Origin: Asterochloris sp. CNOR1
Taxonomy: Eukaryota > Chlorophyta > Trebouxiophyceae > Trebouxiales > Trebouxiaceae
Assembly (NCBI GenBank): GCA_963969365.1
Contig: OZ017756.1
Location: 62,001-126,000, forward strand
Reading direction: 5' to 3'
DNA: 64,000 bases
The position numbers and the translations under genes are program-made. The stretch's first letter is position 1. Every line of letters begins with the position of its first letter. Below are positions 35,901 through 50,900 of this stretch, one piece after another. Below the pieces are notes generated by a model, which saw nothing but the letters and a program-made list of their open reading frames with translations, did no database searches and was not told the DNA's origin.

Positions 35901-38900
35901 TGGCAGGGCAGGCACCATATGCCTGCAGCTGTCGAATGAGCCGGTGCAGATCCGAAAATTCCAGATGAAAGCACAGGACTTCTTGTGGCTGCAAAATGTG
36001 CAGAGGCTGAGCCATGGCATAATGGCAATCTGACAGCTGTCAGGCCCCTAGGAAGATTGACACACGGCAACCAACAGGCAAGCTTGAGATTTCCACAGTC
36101 CTGCGACTCCTGCACAGGGACACCCCATGCACAGCAAACAGAGCCCACAGCTGTGCACAGAATGCCAGGTTGCCAGCATGAAGGCGAGGCTGCTGCCTGC
36201 AGCAATGTGCTGCAGCGTCTCCTAAGGGGCTGTGGACGCCACAGGGCTGCCCACATGCGGGGGTGGCTGAGTTTGGCTTGCCCGGCAGCAGCTGTCAGGC
36301 ATGTTGGCAGCCCTGTGGCGGCCCAGAGCAGCCCTTAGGTGGCGCTGCAGCACCAGGGTGGCTGCTGCTCTGGGCAAGGGGCTCTGTCACCTGCATCAGG
36401 CAGCTCCAGGCACAGGCTCAGCAGCAGGGCTGTGCCCCCCCCGCTGCTGAGCTGAGCCTGGAGCTGAGTGATCTGGTGGCGGGCGCCCATTGCGCAGATG
36501 TGGTGGGACAAGAGTGGCAGCTTGCCACCTTGCATTGCTGTATCAAGTCACTGCCTTTAAGATATCACTTTTGACTCAGCACGATCCGACCAATATGACA
36601 TGCTCAACATCTGCACAGCACGAGGACACAGCTAGTGATGCACAGGGGAATCCCATGCACAACGAGCAGAGCCCCACAGCTCTGCACACACTGCTGAGAT
36701 AGCCACCAAGAAAGTGATTTGTAATGGCCAGGGCACACTGCCTAGATAGCATTCTTCAGGTGGACACAGTATGACCAGCATAACAAGCTCGACGTTTGCA
36801 CAGCTGAGTGGGAGAGTATTGGTAATGCACAGGGACAACCCATGCACACATGCACAGTATACAACCCACAGCTGTGCACACATTGCTGATTTGACCAGCA
36901 TGAAGGTGGGGCCTCTGTCTGCAGCTTCCAGCGCGCTTGCAGAGCCACGCTGGCACGTCGTGCCAGAGCGACACGGGCACAGCGCTGCATCCTGCAGGCT
37001 GCAGCCCCACCCTACTGCCTGGCTGCTGCCTCCTGGGAGTCAGACTCAGCTGCTGCCGCGTGTCGGCAGCCCTCTGACGGCCCAGAGCCCCCCTTCAGGG
37101 GACGCTGGGTCGTCCTGTACGCACCATGCACAACTGACAGAAACCTGCAGCTTGCAAACGATGCTGAGGTTGTCAGTACAACCAATGATGCTACTGCCTG
37201 CAGACTCCAGCTGCCACAGCATCGCTGGAGTGGGGCTCTGGGCCGCCAGAGAGCTGCCCAGAGTCCCCCTCAGGAGACGCTGTAGCAGCGGGTGGCTGCT
37301 GTGTGCCCCCTTCTGCTGCTGAGCCTGTGCCTCGAGCTGCCTGATGTGGTGGCCGGAGCCCAGAAATAAGTATGGTCACCAAAATTCGACCAGCATGACA
37401 AGCTCGTGCTGGCACAGCTGGAAAGCTTACCCAACACTGATGCATGGGGACACCTCATGCGCAATGAGCAGGAACCCACAGCTGGGCGACCCCGCTGCTG
37501 AGCTGTGCCTGGAGCTGCCCGATGGGGTGGCAGGCGCCCACTGCGCAGATGTGGTGTGACAAGAGTGAAAGCTTGCCACCTTGCCTTGCTGTATCAAGTC
37601 ACTGCCTTGAGATATCACTTTCTCAGTCAACACGATTCGACCGACACGGCAAGCTCAACATCTGCACAGGTGCAAGAGATGCTGCCAGTGATGCACTGCT
37701 GAGCACCACGAGCAGAACCCCACAGCTGGGGGTACACAGTCCCGACGTAGCCCGCATGAAGGTGATGTGCATTGGCCATGGCCTGCTGCCCAGATGACAT
37801 GTGCCAAGAGTGACAGCTTGCTGGCTCGCGAAGATGCAGACCACTTTACCAGATTTGCTTGCTTATTGATGAAAGCACACAAAATCCCTGCCAGGTGATG
37901 CAGCGCTGTGCACGCATGTGGCCTGCACAGTGAGGCCTCCAATTGCTCGGCGACAACTTTGTTCCATGCTCCATGAGGGCCCCCTGGGTCACCAAAGGCG
38001 CTTCTGCTGACGCGAGAGGCACACAAACAGCATGGCACATGTGTCCACACCAAGATCTTGGAGGCCGGCTTGCAGCAGCCACAACAAATCTGGTCAGAGC
38101 ACGCGGCAGGTCTCACACAGCCTCTACAACACCAAGCCTCCAGTGCAACACAGACAACTGCTGCTGAGTGTGTACCACCCGCAACACAGCACACAATTTG
38201 GAGGACACAGCGCGCTGCTGTTCTCCTCGGGACACCCTAAAAGTGGCAAAGTACTGCCACTGCAAAGGCAGTCATGCGAGAGCAGCACATCAGCGAATGC
38301 AACATCCGGCCACCTCCAGACGTCATTTAATAGCAGCATTCAGCATAATGTAACCAATGTGCTTTGCATGCAGCTCACCGCAAAGTGCATGTCACCCTCT
38401 GCCAGCTGAAGCAGCATTGTGCTGCTTACCACAACACGCCCTGACGGCGGCAGAATACTGCCGCTGTATAAGGATGCGGTGGAAGAGCAGCACACCGTAG
38501 AGTACACCCTCTGGGCAGCCTGGGACTTTAGACAGCCTTGAACTTGCAACATGCAACGCTGTGTCCAGCACATGTTTTGCGAATTGTGAAAGCACATACA
38601 ACATATTAAACACCCCTGTGCCATACATCATGCAGGGCTGCAAAGAGTGTGGCGCCCCTCAGGGACAGGCTGGGCTATGCCTCTGGTGTTGCCATTGCTG
38701 GGGAGTTGCTGCCCCTGCAAAGGCGACAATAGAGGCTTCGGCCAGCAAGCTGTTTTGTAGAGCCACCAGAACTGCTGCATGAGCACTCCTCAACATTGGC
38801 GGCATACTGCCAAGTTGCAGAGGATATTTTGCAGGACACTAGACCTTGGCATGCAGCACCTGACAGCCAGCATGATGCTTTCAGACTCTGAACAAGGCTG

Positions 38901-41900
38901 CTGCTGACAGTACTGCTAAGAGACACATCTCAACCCTTAGTGTTCCCTGAAAAGGCCAGACGCAGCACACTTTCTTGTCGTCCCTGAGTCACGCCTGTGC
39001 GGCAGCACACATGTGCCACTGAACAGGCGAACCACAATGGAGGACGGCCTCAGTGTGTAGCATCTGGCAGCTCAAGCTGCACAGCTGTCACCCCGACAGG
39101 GCAGACGCGGCACCTTTCGAACTTCCGAGACAGTATGCACACTGCTGCTACTGCAGAGCCCCATTCCCTGGATGACAGCACTCAGCATGGTGTATCTGGC
39201 AGCTAGGAGACTTTTGAGTGCTGTACACATGCATGTGCTACAATTGTGGGGCCACCAGGAGCCAGGCCTCATCTGGTGGAGGCCTCAGATGCAGGACGCT
39301 ATGCCCTGTACCCCATGCTGAAACAGGGCCAACAGCGTCACATTTGCACTTAGCAGAGGCCTGTACCAGAAGCAGCACTGCTGGCAGCTGGGGGGCCCAC
39401 CTGTGCAATCAGGCTTCCCGCCTTGGGCATCTGCTGCAGCAGCCCCGTCACAGCCCTCCCAGCCGCTGGCGCCGACTCTGCAAGCCCTGCAGCAGACGGC
39501 ATTGCTTTAGCTGGTGTCTGCACCGTGTGACTGTTTGATGCAGTGACTTATTGCCGTCCATCTTCTGTTTATCTTGTGGGCCTGACACCACACACAACAG
39601 CACCGTCAGTGGCAAGTGCAGCACCTGGCAATGGTGCTGCGCCCCATAGCTCAGCTGCAGACCACTCGATTATGGGCAGTATGTCCCTTGCGCCTGTGAG
39701 AAAGACATGCAGCTCCAGCTCCCACACACGCCCCTCCTCAAGCCAAACATCTCACTGGGCACTGAGAACAAAGAGCATTCAGGACTTGGGGTGCAGATTG
39801 TGTCATTTCAGTAGGTTGTCAGCATACCCCAGCTGATTGGGCTGGGTGCTGGGCCTGTGTGCTCACTGAGCTGCACCATAACAGACAGGGCCCCAGGCAG
39901 CCATGATACCACGAGTTCCTCCAACCAGCCCCTGCATCTGGCACAGGGCAGCTGGAATACAGGTGTCAGCCCCCAATGCAGGAAACCCCAAGACACTCTC
40001 CTCACCAGGCAGGGGCAGCTGCACTGCGATGGTCAGGGACTTGAGCGCCAGGGACACCGAAGCCTCCTGTCTTGAGTGCAGAGCGCGCACCAGCAGGGGC
40101 AGCATGGGGTCCAGCAGAGCTAGGGTTCCTGGATCCCTGCTGGCCAGGCCGCCCCTCTTCAGGCCGGTGTGAAGCAGGCCCAGTGCAAAGTCTACCAGCA
40201 GGTGCTCGTGCAGGGCTGCAGTGTCTTGAGTAGCTGCTGCCTTGCCTGCAGAGCAGCCCAGAGGTGGAGATGTCAGGTGGCAGCCATGTCACGGGGTGTA
40301 CAGGAAAGTCACATAGACTTTTTGGGAGGCTGGCTGCTGCCTTACCTGCAGAGCGCTGAGTTTGCTTGTGCAGCTTTGCTGCTTTCTTGGATGCCCCTGA
40401 TCCAAAAGGCCTTTCTGCACATGCACGCTGCCAGCAGTTGCGCATTCTTCCAACCGCATGTAGCCACAGACATGTCAACCACTGACTTAGTCCACATGAT
40501 TTAGTCCACATGGCCCCCTTCTCGCAGTGTGCGCCGCCAGCAGTTGCATAAGCACTGTACTTTCACGACCACATACATAGCCACAGACACATCAGACACT
40601 GAGAAACCCCACACAGATTCTGGTTTGCTTGCGCCAAACCCCACACAATCCCACACAACCACAGCGCTTTGCACCTCCACACGGCCCACATAGAGGCTCA
40701 CCTCTGGCTGTGGGCAGGGCAGTGGTGGCTCCTGCCCGAGCCAGCTGTGACTTCTGCCTGAGCCAGCAAAGGAGGTTCCCTGCGCCCCACCCCATACACC
40801 CTCACATGGCCACACCTGCTTGCCTGAACAGAAGCTCACCTCTGGCTGCAGGCAGGGCAGTCGTGGCTTCTGCCTGTGCCAGCTGGCGGGCAGCCTCTTC
40901 AGCTGCCAGCCCCGGCTCCAGCACAGAGTGCACAAACACCATCAGGTCTTGGGGGCCGGCGCTAGGGTTGGCAGCGAACCCTCGCCCCGCGTGGTGCAGG
41001 AGGGCCACCACCTTAGTGCGGGTCTTGGGGTGGCTGGCCTCCCCCAGGTGGCTGTGCACCAGAGTCAGCAGCGGCCCCGCCTGCTCCCGAAAAGTGACGG
41101 TGCGTGCCAGCAGCTGGTAGCTGTCGTAGGCTTTGCACTTCTTGACCTCCCTGCAGCAGGCAGGAGAGGGACTGATGCCCGCCAAGGTTCATACACAAAA
41201 CCCAAAAGTGTAACTATCGGCACCAGCAGCACTCCTACTCAGGTGCAAGCGCCAAGACAGCCCATCAGGCTGAAACAGCTGGGACATCCTGTGACTAAGC
41301 CCAGCAAGGTGACATAGGCTGAGACAGTGATAGGCAGTCAGGGTCCCCTGTGCCCAATCCAACAAGATCCACAAGATCCAACATTTGCATACGCTGCTCT
41401 ACGCTCACCTGAAGTTCCCTGCAAAGGGGGCTGCTTCTTTGGCGTCTGCCAGGTCGCTGAACAAGTCTGCCTCGATGATGGGCAGCAGCCGCTCCAGGGA
41501 GCCATCAAAGGCCCCAGACAACGCCGTCTGCAGGCAAGCATGTGTACCACATGTTGAATCCAATGGGTGGACGACACTGGTCAAGCAAAGTCCTAGCGAT
41601 GCTGAAGCTGTTACCCAGTGAACTCAGCTGCCTAGCATTTGCCTTCATGATACCACAAATGCCTTGAAGGCGGCATATGTAAGCAGTCCCTGACATGTGA
41701 AAAAGTGACCTCACCATGGACACATTGGAGGAGCATGCACAGCAATTGCAAACTGTAGCATAGAGAAGCCAACACCAATGTTCAGCCTTTGCAGCAGCAG
41801 CAGAATTTTGGTGGCTGCTCTACACAACATTGTTGCCTGTCTTCAAGCCAGAGGTAACAGCCAGCCCCAGATTCAGTTTCCCGCATGCGGGTGAAGCAAG

Positions 41901-44900
41901 CTGTGTGTCATCAGGGGCAGCTAAGCAGTTGAGGTTTTTCCTGCAACTGCAAGCTGAAGGGCTCTGTGACAAGCACCCAGAAGGGGCTCACAATAAGGCC
42001 TCCCAACGCATGTAAGCATGGGCACACCATTCCCATTGCAGCAGCACACCACCTGACTGCGCCAAGTTGGACCCAACAACTTTGCAATTCAACTGAGTGG
42101 TGGAAGCCTGGAGCCAGATGGTGCAGCTCAAGTTAGGATGCAGGATACTGAGTCAAACACCACTGTGACATCGCCTCACAGCTTAGCAGACACAGCTAGC
42201 AGAAAACAAGCTGGATGGAGAGGCTACTGGGGCTCACCCAGCAGGCCCTGGCACCAGCTGGCCTCCAGCTGGCTGGTCTGCCAAGCTGAGGGGCGACACC
42301 ATCGTGGGGCCGTGATGAATGCTGTAAACCAGCTCACCAACCCCCAGCTGAACTGAGGAGGAATTAGGGGGCCCACCAGACTCAGCTCGAAGTGTCGTGG
42401 CGCTGACTCAACTTACGAGCTGAAGGGCACTGTTATGAGCACCCAGAAGGGTCGCACAAAACACACTGCTTAAACCCATGTAGGCATGGGCATACACTCC
42501 CCAGTGCGGCAGCAAACCAGCTGATTGCACTTCATGCCACTGCCATAACTCAAAAACTCAGCTGAGTATTTCACCCTTGAGCTGCATCAGATGGCACTCC
42601 AGCCTTCTGGTGCAGCTCGAAGAAATACAAGGCTTCAGATGCATCAGCTGCAGAGCCGGCTGGCCTCCGATTACTGTGGCAAGCCCCTGGGTAAGCCCAG
42701 TCAGGAAGCAGAATGCTGAATCGTAGCCGCAAGACACCACCCAATGTATGTCAGCAAGAAACGCCGCCATCCAGCCCACCAACCCATGGCGGCCCAGCCG
42801 ACTGAGGCACAAATTGAGGGCGCCATCACGCTCATTTCAGCATGCACACTGGTTGCAGTCAAGGGGTGTGCTGCCACACGGGAAAGCGTTTCCCGATGCG
42901 TACGTGTGGAGAGGTCTGATGGTGGGCCTCTTCTGGGTGCATAGCAGCATGCCTTTCAGCTCATCATCTGTGTCAGGGCCTCAACTTCTGAGTTGTGATG
43001 TAAGCCCAGCATCAAGCAACTCAGCTGAGTCAGGCTTTCAGCACACATGTGGTCGGGTGTGCCGACTAAACCACCACATATGACGGGCTTCGGCTGTGGC
43101 AAGTTGCTGAGACATATACAGCTGCCCCTATCACCCTGCCTTCTGACAGGCACTCCAGGGACTACAGGCCCCATAACCCAGCTGAGTTGTGAGGTCAAGG
43201 GCGCCAGGAGTTGCCTGTCTGAAGACGGGGCTGAATGCCATAAGAGAGACACCCGACTGTGGCAAGGGATCACAGAAGGGCACACCAGCCAAGTGCAACT
43301 CAGGAAGTACTGTGTTATTCCCACAACTCCCTATCACCCTGCCTTCTGACAGGCAACAGTCTGGGGCCAGCATACCCCACAACTCAGGCTGGGCAGTCGG
43401 GTCAGGGGCCCCAGGAGGTGCCCATCAGATGGGGGGCTGCCCAGATGTATTTGCTCATGGAACATGCCACTGCTAGATACATTCAAAAAGGACTTGCATT
43501 CCCGTAACCTGACAGCAAAGCAACACACTGGGCCACACCAGCTAAGCGCATCCCACAACTCCTCTCCTACCCCACAACACTCAGATGGGGTTGTGGGGTA
43601 GGAGAGGAGTTGTGGGATGCGCTCAGCTGGTGTGGCCCAGTGTGTTGCTTTGATGGGGTTGTGGGGTAAGGGGCAGGTGGTGAGGTGCATATCAGAGGGG
43701 GGTTGCCCAGATGGCTGCCTAGCAACACGCCACGGTTGACTGTCATCAGAGAGGACTTGCAACCCCAGAGCCTGGCTGACAGCAAAGCATCACACTGGGT
43801 CACATCAGCTCATGTGCAGCTTCAAAGAGCCGCCAGCCCCACCACACTCAGGAGGAGTGGTGGGGTCTGAGGGATTCAGAAGTTGCAAGTCAAATGCAAG
43901 GTGCCCAGATAGTTTGCCAGCAACTCGCCCCCAGCTGATTGTCATCACAGAGGGCTTGAGTTCCAAAAACCTAACTGACAGTGAAGCATCACACAGGGCC
44001 ATATCAGCTGAGTGCAGCTCAGGGACAGATCCAAATGCCACAACACTCAGATGGGGTTGTGGAATAGGAGCCCCAGGAGCTGCATATCGATAGCCAGGCT
44101 ACCCACTGTATGCCAACACCCTGCACCACCAATGTCATGCTGAGGTGCACATTGCAAGGCAAGGCGCTCAACATTGTCTGCCAATGCAACATGCCACGAC
44201 TGAGCCGCAAACCAACGGAAAAGCCTTTCCCAGAGCAGTGACCTGTTGTCATGCGAGGTGAGGCTGGTACAACTGCTTCTGACTGTTTGCGGCGTTCCAG
44301 CAGGAAATGTGATGGTCAAGTCAGGCACCCATCAGCTTTTGGCCAGCACAGCATCCCCAGAGCCTTTAGGTTGCTAGCACAGTTTCTCCATCATAGGGGT
44401 GTGCAAAGTGTGCAGTAAAGTGCACAGCACCCCGATCCCAGTCTCCCTGGGGCCGACCATTTTAGCAGAGCATGCCCTGCTTATTTCAGCTCAGCACGGC
44501 GTGTTTCAGAGTCTGCACAGTAGAAGAGCATGGTGCACAGCAGCCCTGCCCCAGTCTCACCTGAGCCAGCCGCTCCAGCAGAGCGTGCACGGTGTACCCA
44601 AGGACGTGGGCTGTGTAGCCCTTGGAGGGACAAGCACTCTCCAGCACTTGGACCGCAAATGGCAGGTAGTCAGGCCCCAGCTCTGCCACCATGGCAACCA
44701 CCACGTTGCGGGCATCATCCCTGCAGCAGCACAGGGGATGGACGCGAAAAGTAGACTATGATGGTCTGAGGTTCAAGCAGCAGCTGTGGGGTCACACAGA
44801 AGTTCCCCCCTTGCTTTGAGTTGACCAAACGCTGTGTCCATGTGACAGGATCCTGCAGCACATGACTGATGTGGGTCCATGCTGTCAAAAGGGAACCAGG

Positions 44901-47900
44901 GACCACAGCAATGTAGTGCTGCTGTGCTGGATGCAGCAGTCTCTGGTCAGACACAACATCTCTTTTCTCTGCTGGTAAGCTGTGCGTGCTGGCCGTTAGG
45001 AATCAAGCTACGGGTCCCTCATGTGTGAGACCCTGCCCTGCTCGCGTGTCACAACTTCATGCCTCCACCTTTTGGCCCTCTGTTGGCCCTCTGGCTGCCA
45101 CACCTGATGCACTGCAAGAGGCTGACATTCCAGGTGCGTTGCAGGCTACCATACACACTGTAGCCGAACACTTATCCAAACCGAAACCCCCTAACAGCAC
45201 GCAGCCCCCCCCCCCCCCCCCCCCCCCCCTTCACCACAGCGCAGCAGCCATGGGCTTCAGCCACCAGCAGTGCAAATTCCCGTTTCCATGACCCCAGGAA
45301 CCTCAGCCAACATGGTAGCCTGACAGAGCGTACCTTATACGCTGCAGGCGGTTTCTCAGCAGGTTGGCCACTCCCTGGAGGACGCGTGGCAGCTGGGCAC
45401 GCATGGCCTCTGGGGGCATCAGCCGCAGCAGCTTCACAAGCGCCAGAGCAACAGGAGCGCGCACCACCTGCAGTCACGGCAGCGCAGCATAGCAGTGTGG
45501 TCTGAAAGGAGGCACCTGGGCCAGAGCCACGGGGGCACTCACCCCTGCAGCCACAGCATGGCAACATGGCGTGAGAGAGGCATCAGCGGGTGCAGCATTA
45601 CACCGCTGTCAGAGCCACAAGAGAGTATGTACCACTGCAGGCCACCACTGCAGCGACCAGTGCGCAGCACCATTCAATGTGTCATCCCCAATGCGCTGTC
45701 ACGACAGCTGCACAAGTCGGAGGTGAGGGATTCTGGACTCAGGAGTTCAGGGTGGTGGTACCTGCGGGCACCTCATGCGGCAAGTCCGCACGCAGGCATC
45801 TGCTTGTGAGGCGCAAAGTCGTCGCAGCAAGCATACGGCCCAGGCACACTGTTTCACGGGGTGGCAGCTGTGTGCATGCGTCTGCACCTCACCTCTCCGT
45901 CCTTGACCAGCTGGGAGCGCAGCCCTGGCAGAACCCTGCGTGTGAGGGCGCTCTGAATGTCCCGTGCGGTGACTGCAGCTGCCTCTGCCTCCGCCTGCAC
46001 TGCAGGTGCAGGTGCCAGCGGGCGTCAGGGCCACAATACCAAACGCTTTCCAGATGAACACCCTTGTAATGAAGGGTAATGGACTTGAACACTCACTCTC
46101 AACTGCACTCTGAATTGCAGCGATTTGGCACCGTACCCTACAGCCCCCAAAAATGCGATGCACCAAAGGCAACTTTGATGTGCACTGGAGTTGGAAACAC
46201 ACCACATGGCGTGTCCAATCTACATCCTGTGTGTCCCAGTTGTGTACCAAAAGCAGCTGCAGCTTCACTTGCGGCAGCTCGTCAAGTCACATGAAAGCAG
46301 CAACCCCTGAAGAAGGGCCCTGCCCACAGACTGTTGCCCAGATCCCAGTCCTCAAGTGGGGTGAGAGAGGCCTCTGGTGGCTGCCAGCACCAATACATGT
46401 CACTGTAGCCATCAGACTTAGGCTCGGTCTTGGGACTACCTAAGGCAGCCTCCGCCTCATCTGCAGCGACCCCCTCATCCTGCTCCTCATCCGACTGACT
46501 GCCATCTGCTGCCTCCTCAGCAGCCCCAGCTGGGGCAGCTGCCGGAGGGGCAGGCGCAGCGCCAGCAGTCATGCTGGCGGGGATGGCAAAGTGGAACGCA
46601 TCGATGATGGCGCAGACAGCACGGATGATGCCCTGCACGAGACATAGATAGCATTCTCATGTTCTGCTCAGCAAGCTGCAGACTGTCTCATAGGAGGTCT
46701 CACTGGTCATCTTGCCCTTCAGCACCTAGTGTCATGCAATGTCTCTCTGGCAGGAAGTCAAAGTGTCCCGCAGCACAGACCCCTTTTCGTTTCTGGGCCT
46801 CAATGGGCGCTGGCCCTGCCTGGGCAGATTGTCCGCCTCTGCAGCTGGAGCTCTTCGATGCATGAAGTCACCCACAGCAGCCTCCCCACCTTGGTGCTGG
46901 TGCGCTTCATGGAGCGCAGGTGCTGGTTCAGCAGCTGCTCGTACTGGGCCCAGGGCAGCCCAGCAGCCACTGCACCCAGTGTGCCAATTGCTGCATCCAC
47001 CACATTGGCATCTCTGTCCAGGTCAATCTGCAGCAGGGCTCGGGGACGGTCATGGCAAGCTTTGAGATGCAGAGAGACTTCTCATACAGGCAGCGCAGCT
47101 TTAAGACAGATGGAGCTCGGTTTAGAGGCTTGGCTGCAGCCCTTGGGCCCACCCAAGCAACCGGTTTTGCTTCTGCACATGAGATTGTGTTGCGGCATAG
47201 AGCAGATGCAGATGCCTGATAGCAGAATTGTAACTGTTGTCAGTCCAGTTGCAAAAGGCCTTTAGCAGATGCAAATGCTTGGCTAGCATAAAGCAAGAAC
47301 TTCACCGGACGCATCAGTCACACAAGATGATGTCATTTTGATACCTTGATCAAGACTTCAGGTGCACAAACATGTCACGTCACCAGAGCGGCATACCTGC
47401 TTGGTGTCATGTCCTGAGCCCTCGGTGGCTCTGCCCTCCAGAATGAATTGCTGCAGAAGGGGCACCAGGACCACCATCTGAACCCGCACGCTGAGGGCTG
47501 ATCCCTTGGTATCCCCATTTCCCCTCAGGGCCTGCAGCAGCGTTCATACAACCTCAAGCCTTGCGCCAGCTTTCTTGTGCTGCTGATGCAGGTCTCAAGG
47601 ACTTGCCTTGCCTTGTAGCAACACGACCTCCAAAGGGTGTTGAACTTCTCACAACATGTATGTTACAAAAGAATTTTTGCAAAAAGAGGGGGTTCAATCC
47701 CTATTTGCCTGCTGCCTCCAGCCCACCTTGGCCAGCCTCTGCAACGCCCGCGTGCGCCGGTGCAGCTGCAAATGGGCGATGTTGTGGAAGAAGTCCACTT
47801 CAGGGTCAGAGTCCAGCAGAAGCTGCAGGTCGGGAAACCTGGCCGGTAGGGCCTGCGCAAGGCTGCGCAGCAGGAGCAGGTGTTCCTGCAAAGGAGCAAC

Positions 47901-50900
47901 AGCAGAGGTTTTGCGGATTAGGGAGTATGGAAGAGGGGGCTGCAGCTGAGGTGAGACAGAGAAGGAGCACAAATGTGGGTGTGTATGGGCCAGCCTGGGC
48001 AGCAGCTGCAGGTGCTTCTGCATGGACCGACAGCAGATTATGGGCAGACACCTGACAGCAGCTGGGAGGAGCAGGAGCTGTCTCAGCAAAAGCTTTGTGG
48101 CTCTGGCGCCAATATGCACTGCTGATGGTCAAGTGCCAGTGAAAGCAGCACACTTCAAAACACCAGTCTGCCATACCAGAGGATGGTATGAAGGACAACA
48201 GAGAGCATGTGGCACCCTGAGACAGGAACAAGCTGAGAATATGCTAACCGGTATTGCCACTCATTGAATGTAGATTATTGGCCACCAGCACACCTGGCGG
48301 ACCGCCAGATTTGTGGCCGCCAACGCCCGCTGAATCTGCGCCATCACCAGTCGCTGGGCAAGCTCGGGCAGATCAGAGCTGGACTCTGCTGCAGCAGCTG
48401 CCGCCACAAACCGTTTCAGGGCCTGCACAGAGCAAGATGGGACTTAAGAACAGTAAATATTTAGCAGTGCTGCAACACAGCACACCCACATAGTGACTCT
48501 CAGCATTTTGGAGCAGGCAGGGCTGCAGAATGTGCTGGAGGTCAAGCAGCACACCCATGCCTGATAGGTGCAGCAGCCAGCTATGTAGCTCTGAACAAGC
48601 AAGGCATTGCTCTACCAGCGTGTGGTCCTGTCTCTGCATGTATAGCATAGCTTGAAGCTTGTGCCACCGTTCTTGGCAAATATACGGACGCCAGCAGGCG
48701 CTTCTGCTGAAGCGGAGTGGGGGACCCATGTAGAAAACTTTCACACACGAGCAACGAGCTTTCAAGGCAGGAGCCCACCTGAGCAGATGCGTGGCGGAAG
48801 GCCAGGTCGTCTGCATTGCGCAGGTCCTGGAAGGCAGCCAGCAGCAGGGGTGCTGCCTGCAGGGAAGAGCAGGCCTGCCAGAAGGGACCGTCCAGCTGCC
48901 TGCAACAGAGGTGAGATGCTGCGCAGGGTGACATTGCGTGAGAATGCAGGGCTCCTGAGAAACACAGATTGCTGCCTGTGCTGCAGGCCAACCTGGTCCA
49001 AGGCGTACTGATGTCAGCTGGCAGCAGCCTTGCCACAAAAGGGCATTCACCGCACTGCGACAAAGGTGAAAGCACATGAGAACACGAAGCCCCTGCCTGC
49101 GACACGATGTGCTGCATGTGCTGCTCCAACAAGCGCAAGCTTGCACATCATTAACGCCCTGGCAAAGGTCAGGCTCGTGTGCCAAACACAGTGGTGCTGT
49201 GCGACAGCTGCACGACCAAGGCTCAGCTGTGAAGATGCCACAGCGCCCGGGCAATTGGTCACTGCCTGGACGTCGCCACCACTAACCTGTGTAGCTGCCA
49301 CACCGTGAGATAATACCAGCAAAAGCCGAAATTTTGTCAATGCTCAGCTGTGTAGTGGTCAAAGTGCCAGGCAATCCATGCACAATCCTGAATGTTGCCT
49401 ATGCTCAACTGTGTAGGTGCCCAAGTTTGAGTGCAGTCTGAGCACAAGCCTGAACATTGCCAGAGCTCAGCTGTGCAGCCACAGGTCAAATGAAACAAGC
49501 ACAAGTCTAAGGGTGCCAAACCTTGGCTGTGCAGCTGCCACTGTGCCACTGCAACGTCAGCACAGTCCCAATGGTTGCCAACGCTCAACTACGCAGCTGC
49601 CACAGAGTCGGTGCAACCTCGGCACAAGCCTGCAGGGTTGTGCAGAGATGGCAATCACAACAGGGCAGCTGCGCTGTCAGAGCTTGGTGACGTCCAGGCT
49701 TGCGCATGAGTGGTATCAGAAAGGTGGCAACGTGCCAAAGCTCAGCTAAGCAGCTGCCACGACGTCAGCGTATCCCAAGCACATGCTTGCACGTCACCGC
49801 TGCCATCGTGTCAGCGTTTTCCCAAGCACAAGCTTGCACATGCTACAGCTCAGCTGTGCAGCTGCCGCCACTCCAGTGTTTCCCATGCACGTCTCCCAGG
49901 CATCGACTTACACGTCATCAAAATTTGGCTGTGTAGCTGCCACAGCCTCAGTGCAATCCAAGCGCAAGCCTAGACGTGCTAAAACCCGGCTGTGCAGCTG
50001 CCACCATGTCAGTGTATCCCAAGCGTAAGCTAGCACATCGCCCAGGCTCAGGCAGCGGTCAGACTTGGGCTCAAGATGCACTGTGCCATGATAGTTGCAC
50101 AATCAAGGCTCAGCTGCGTAGCCATCACAGCGCCAGTGCAAATTGAGCAGACGACCTGAAAGTTGCCACAGCTCCACTGTGTAGGTCAGGCGCAGGCCTG
50201 CGATATTGCTGTGGCAGCTGCAATGCTAACGCCCGGCTTTGCAGCTGCCACAGTAGTACCGCATTCCCAGCACAGTCCTAAACATGGGCAAAGCAAAACT
50301 GTGCGTAGCCACAGAATCCATGTGGTCCAAGCAGAAGCCTGGAGGTGCCAAAGCTTGACCGTGCAGATGTCATAGCGGAGATCTGAGCGCTGCAGAGATC
50401 AAGGGCCTGGTGGGCCTGCCCATATCGGGACACCTGGGCGCTGAAGAGATCAAGGCCTCTCTTCAGAGGTCAGGTCTCCAAACAAGAGCAGGCGTGTCGC
50501 TTCAGCCGCAGCAGGAGGCGCAGCAACAGCCTCTTCTGCAAGGATGAGCGCCTTGAAAACAGGGGAAACCCCTGGCAGAAGACAATACTGCAACCCCAGC
50601 ACAGTCCTGTGCAGCCTCACGCAATGATCAGACAGCCTACAACCCAAGCACAGCTTTGAGCAGGCAAAGCCAATACTGGACGCCCGCAAGCGGCTTAGCA
50701 GCCGCCCCAGCGTCACTGCAACTTCAGCACAGTCCTGAAAATGGCTAATCTCCAGCTTTATGCAGCCGCCACAGAATTCATGACAACCATGCCCAAGCTT
50801 GCACATGACCAGGGCTCAAGCAAAGGTCAGAATTAGTGTTGAGATTGCACAGAAGCCTATGGTAGCTGCACAGCTGAGGCTCAGCCATGTAGCCGCCACA

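Noticed and set aside
36771-37322. Plus-strand open frame of 183 codons
   Set aside because: It lies in a UTP20 intron made of degenerate repeats. No conserved domain and no counterpart in the related repeats at 18080-19260.
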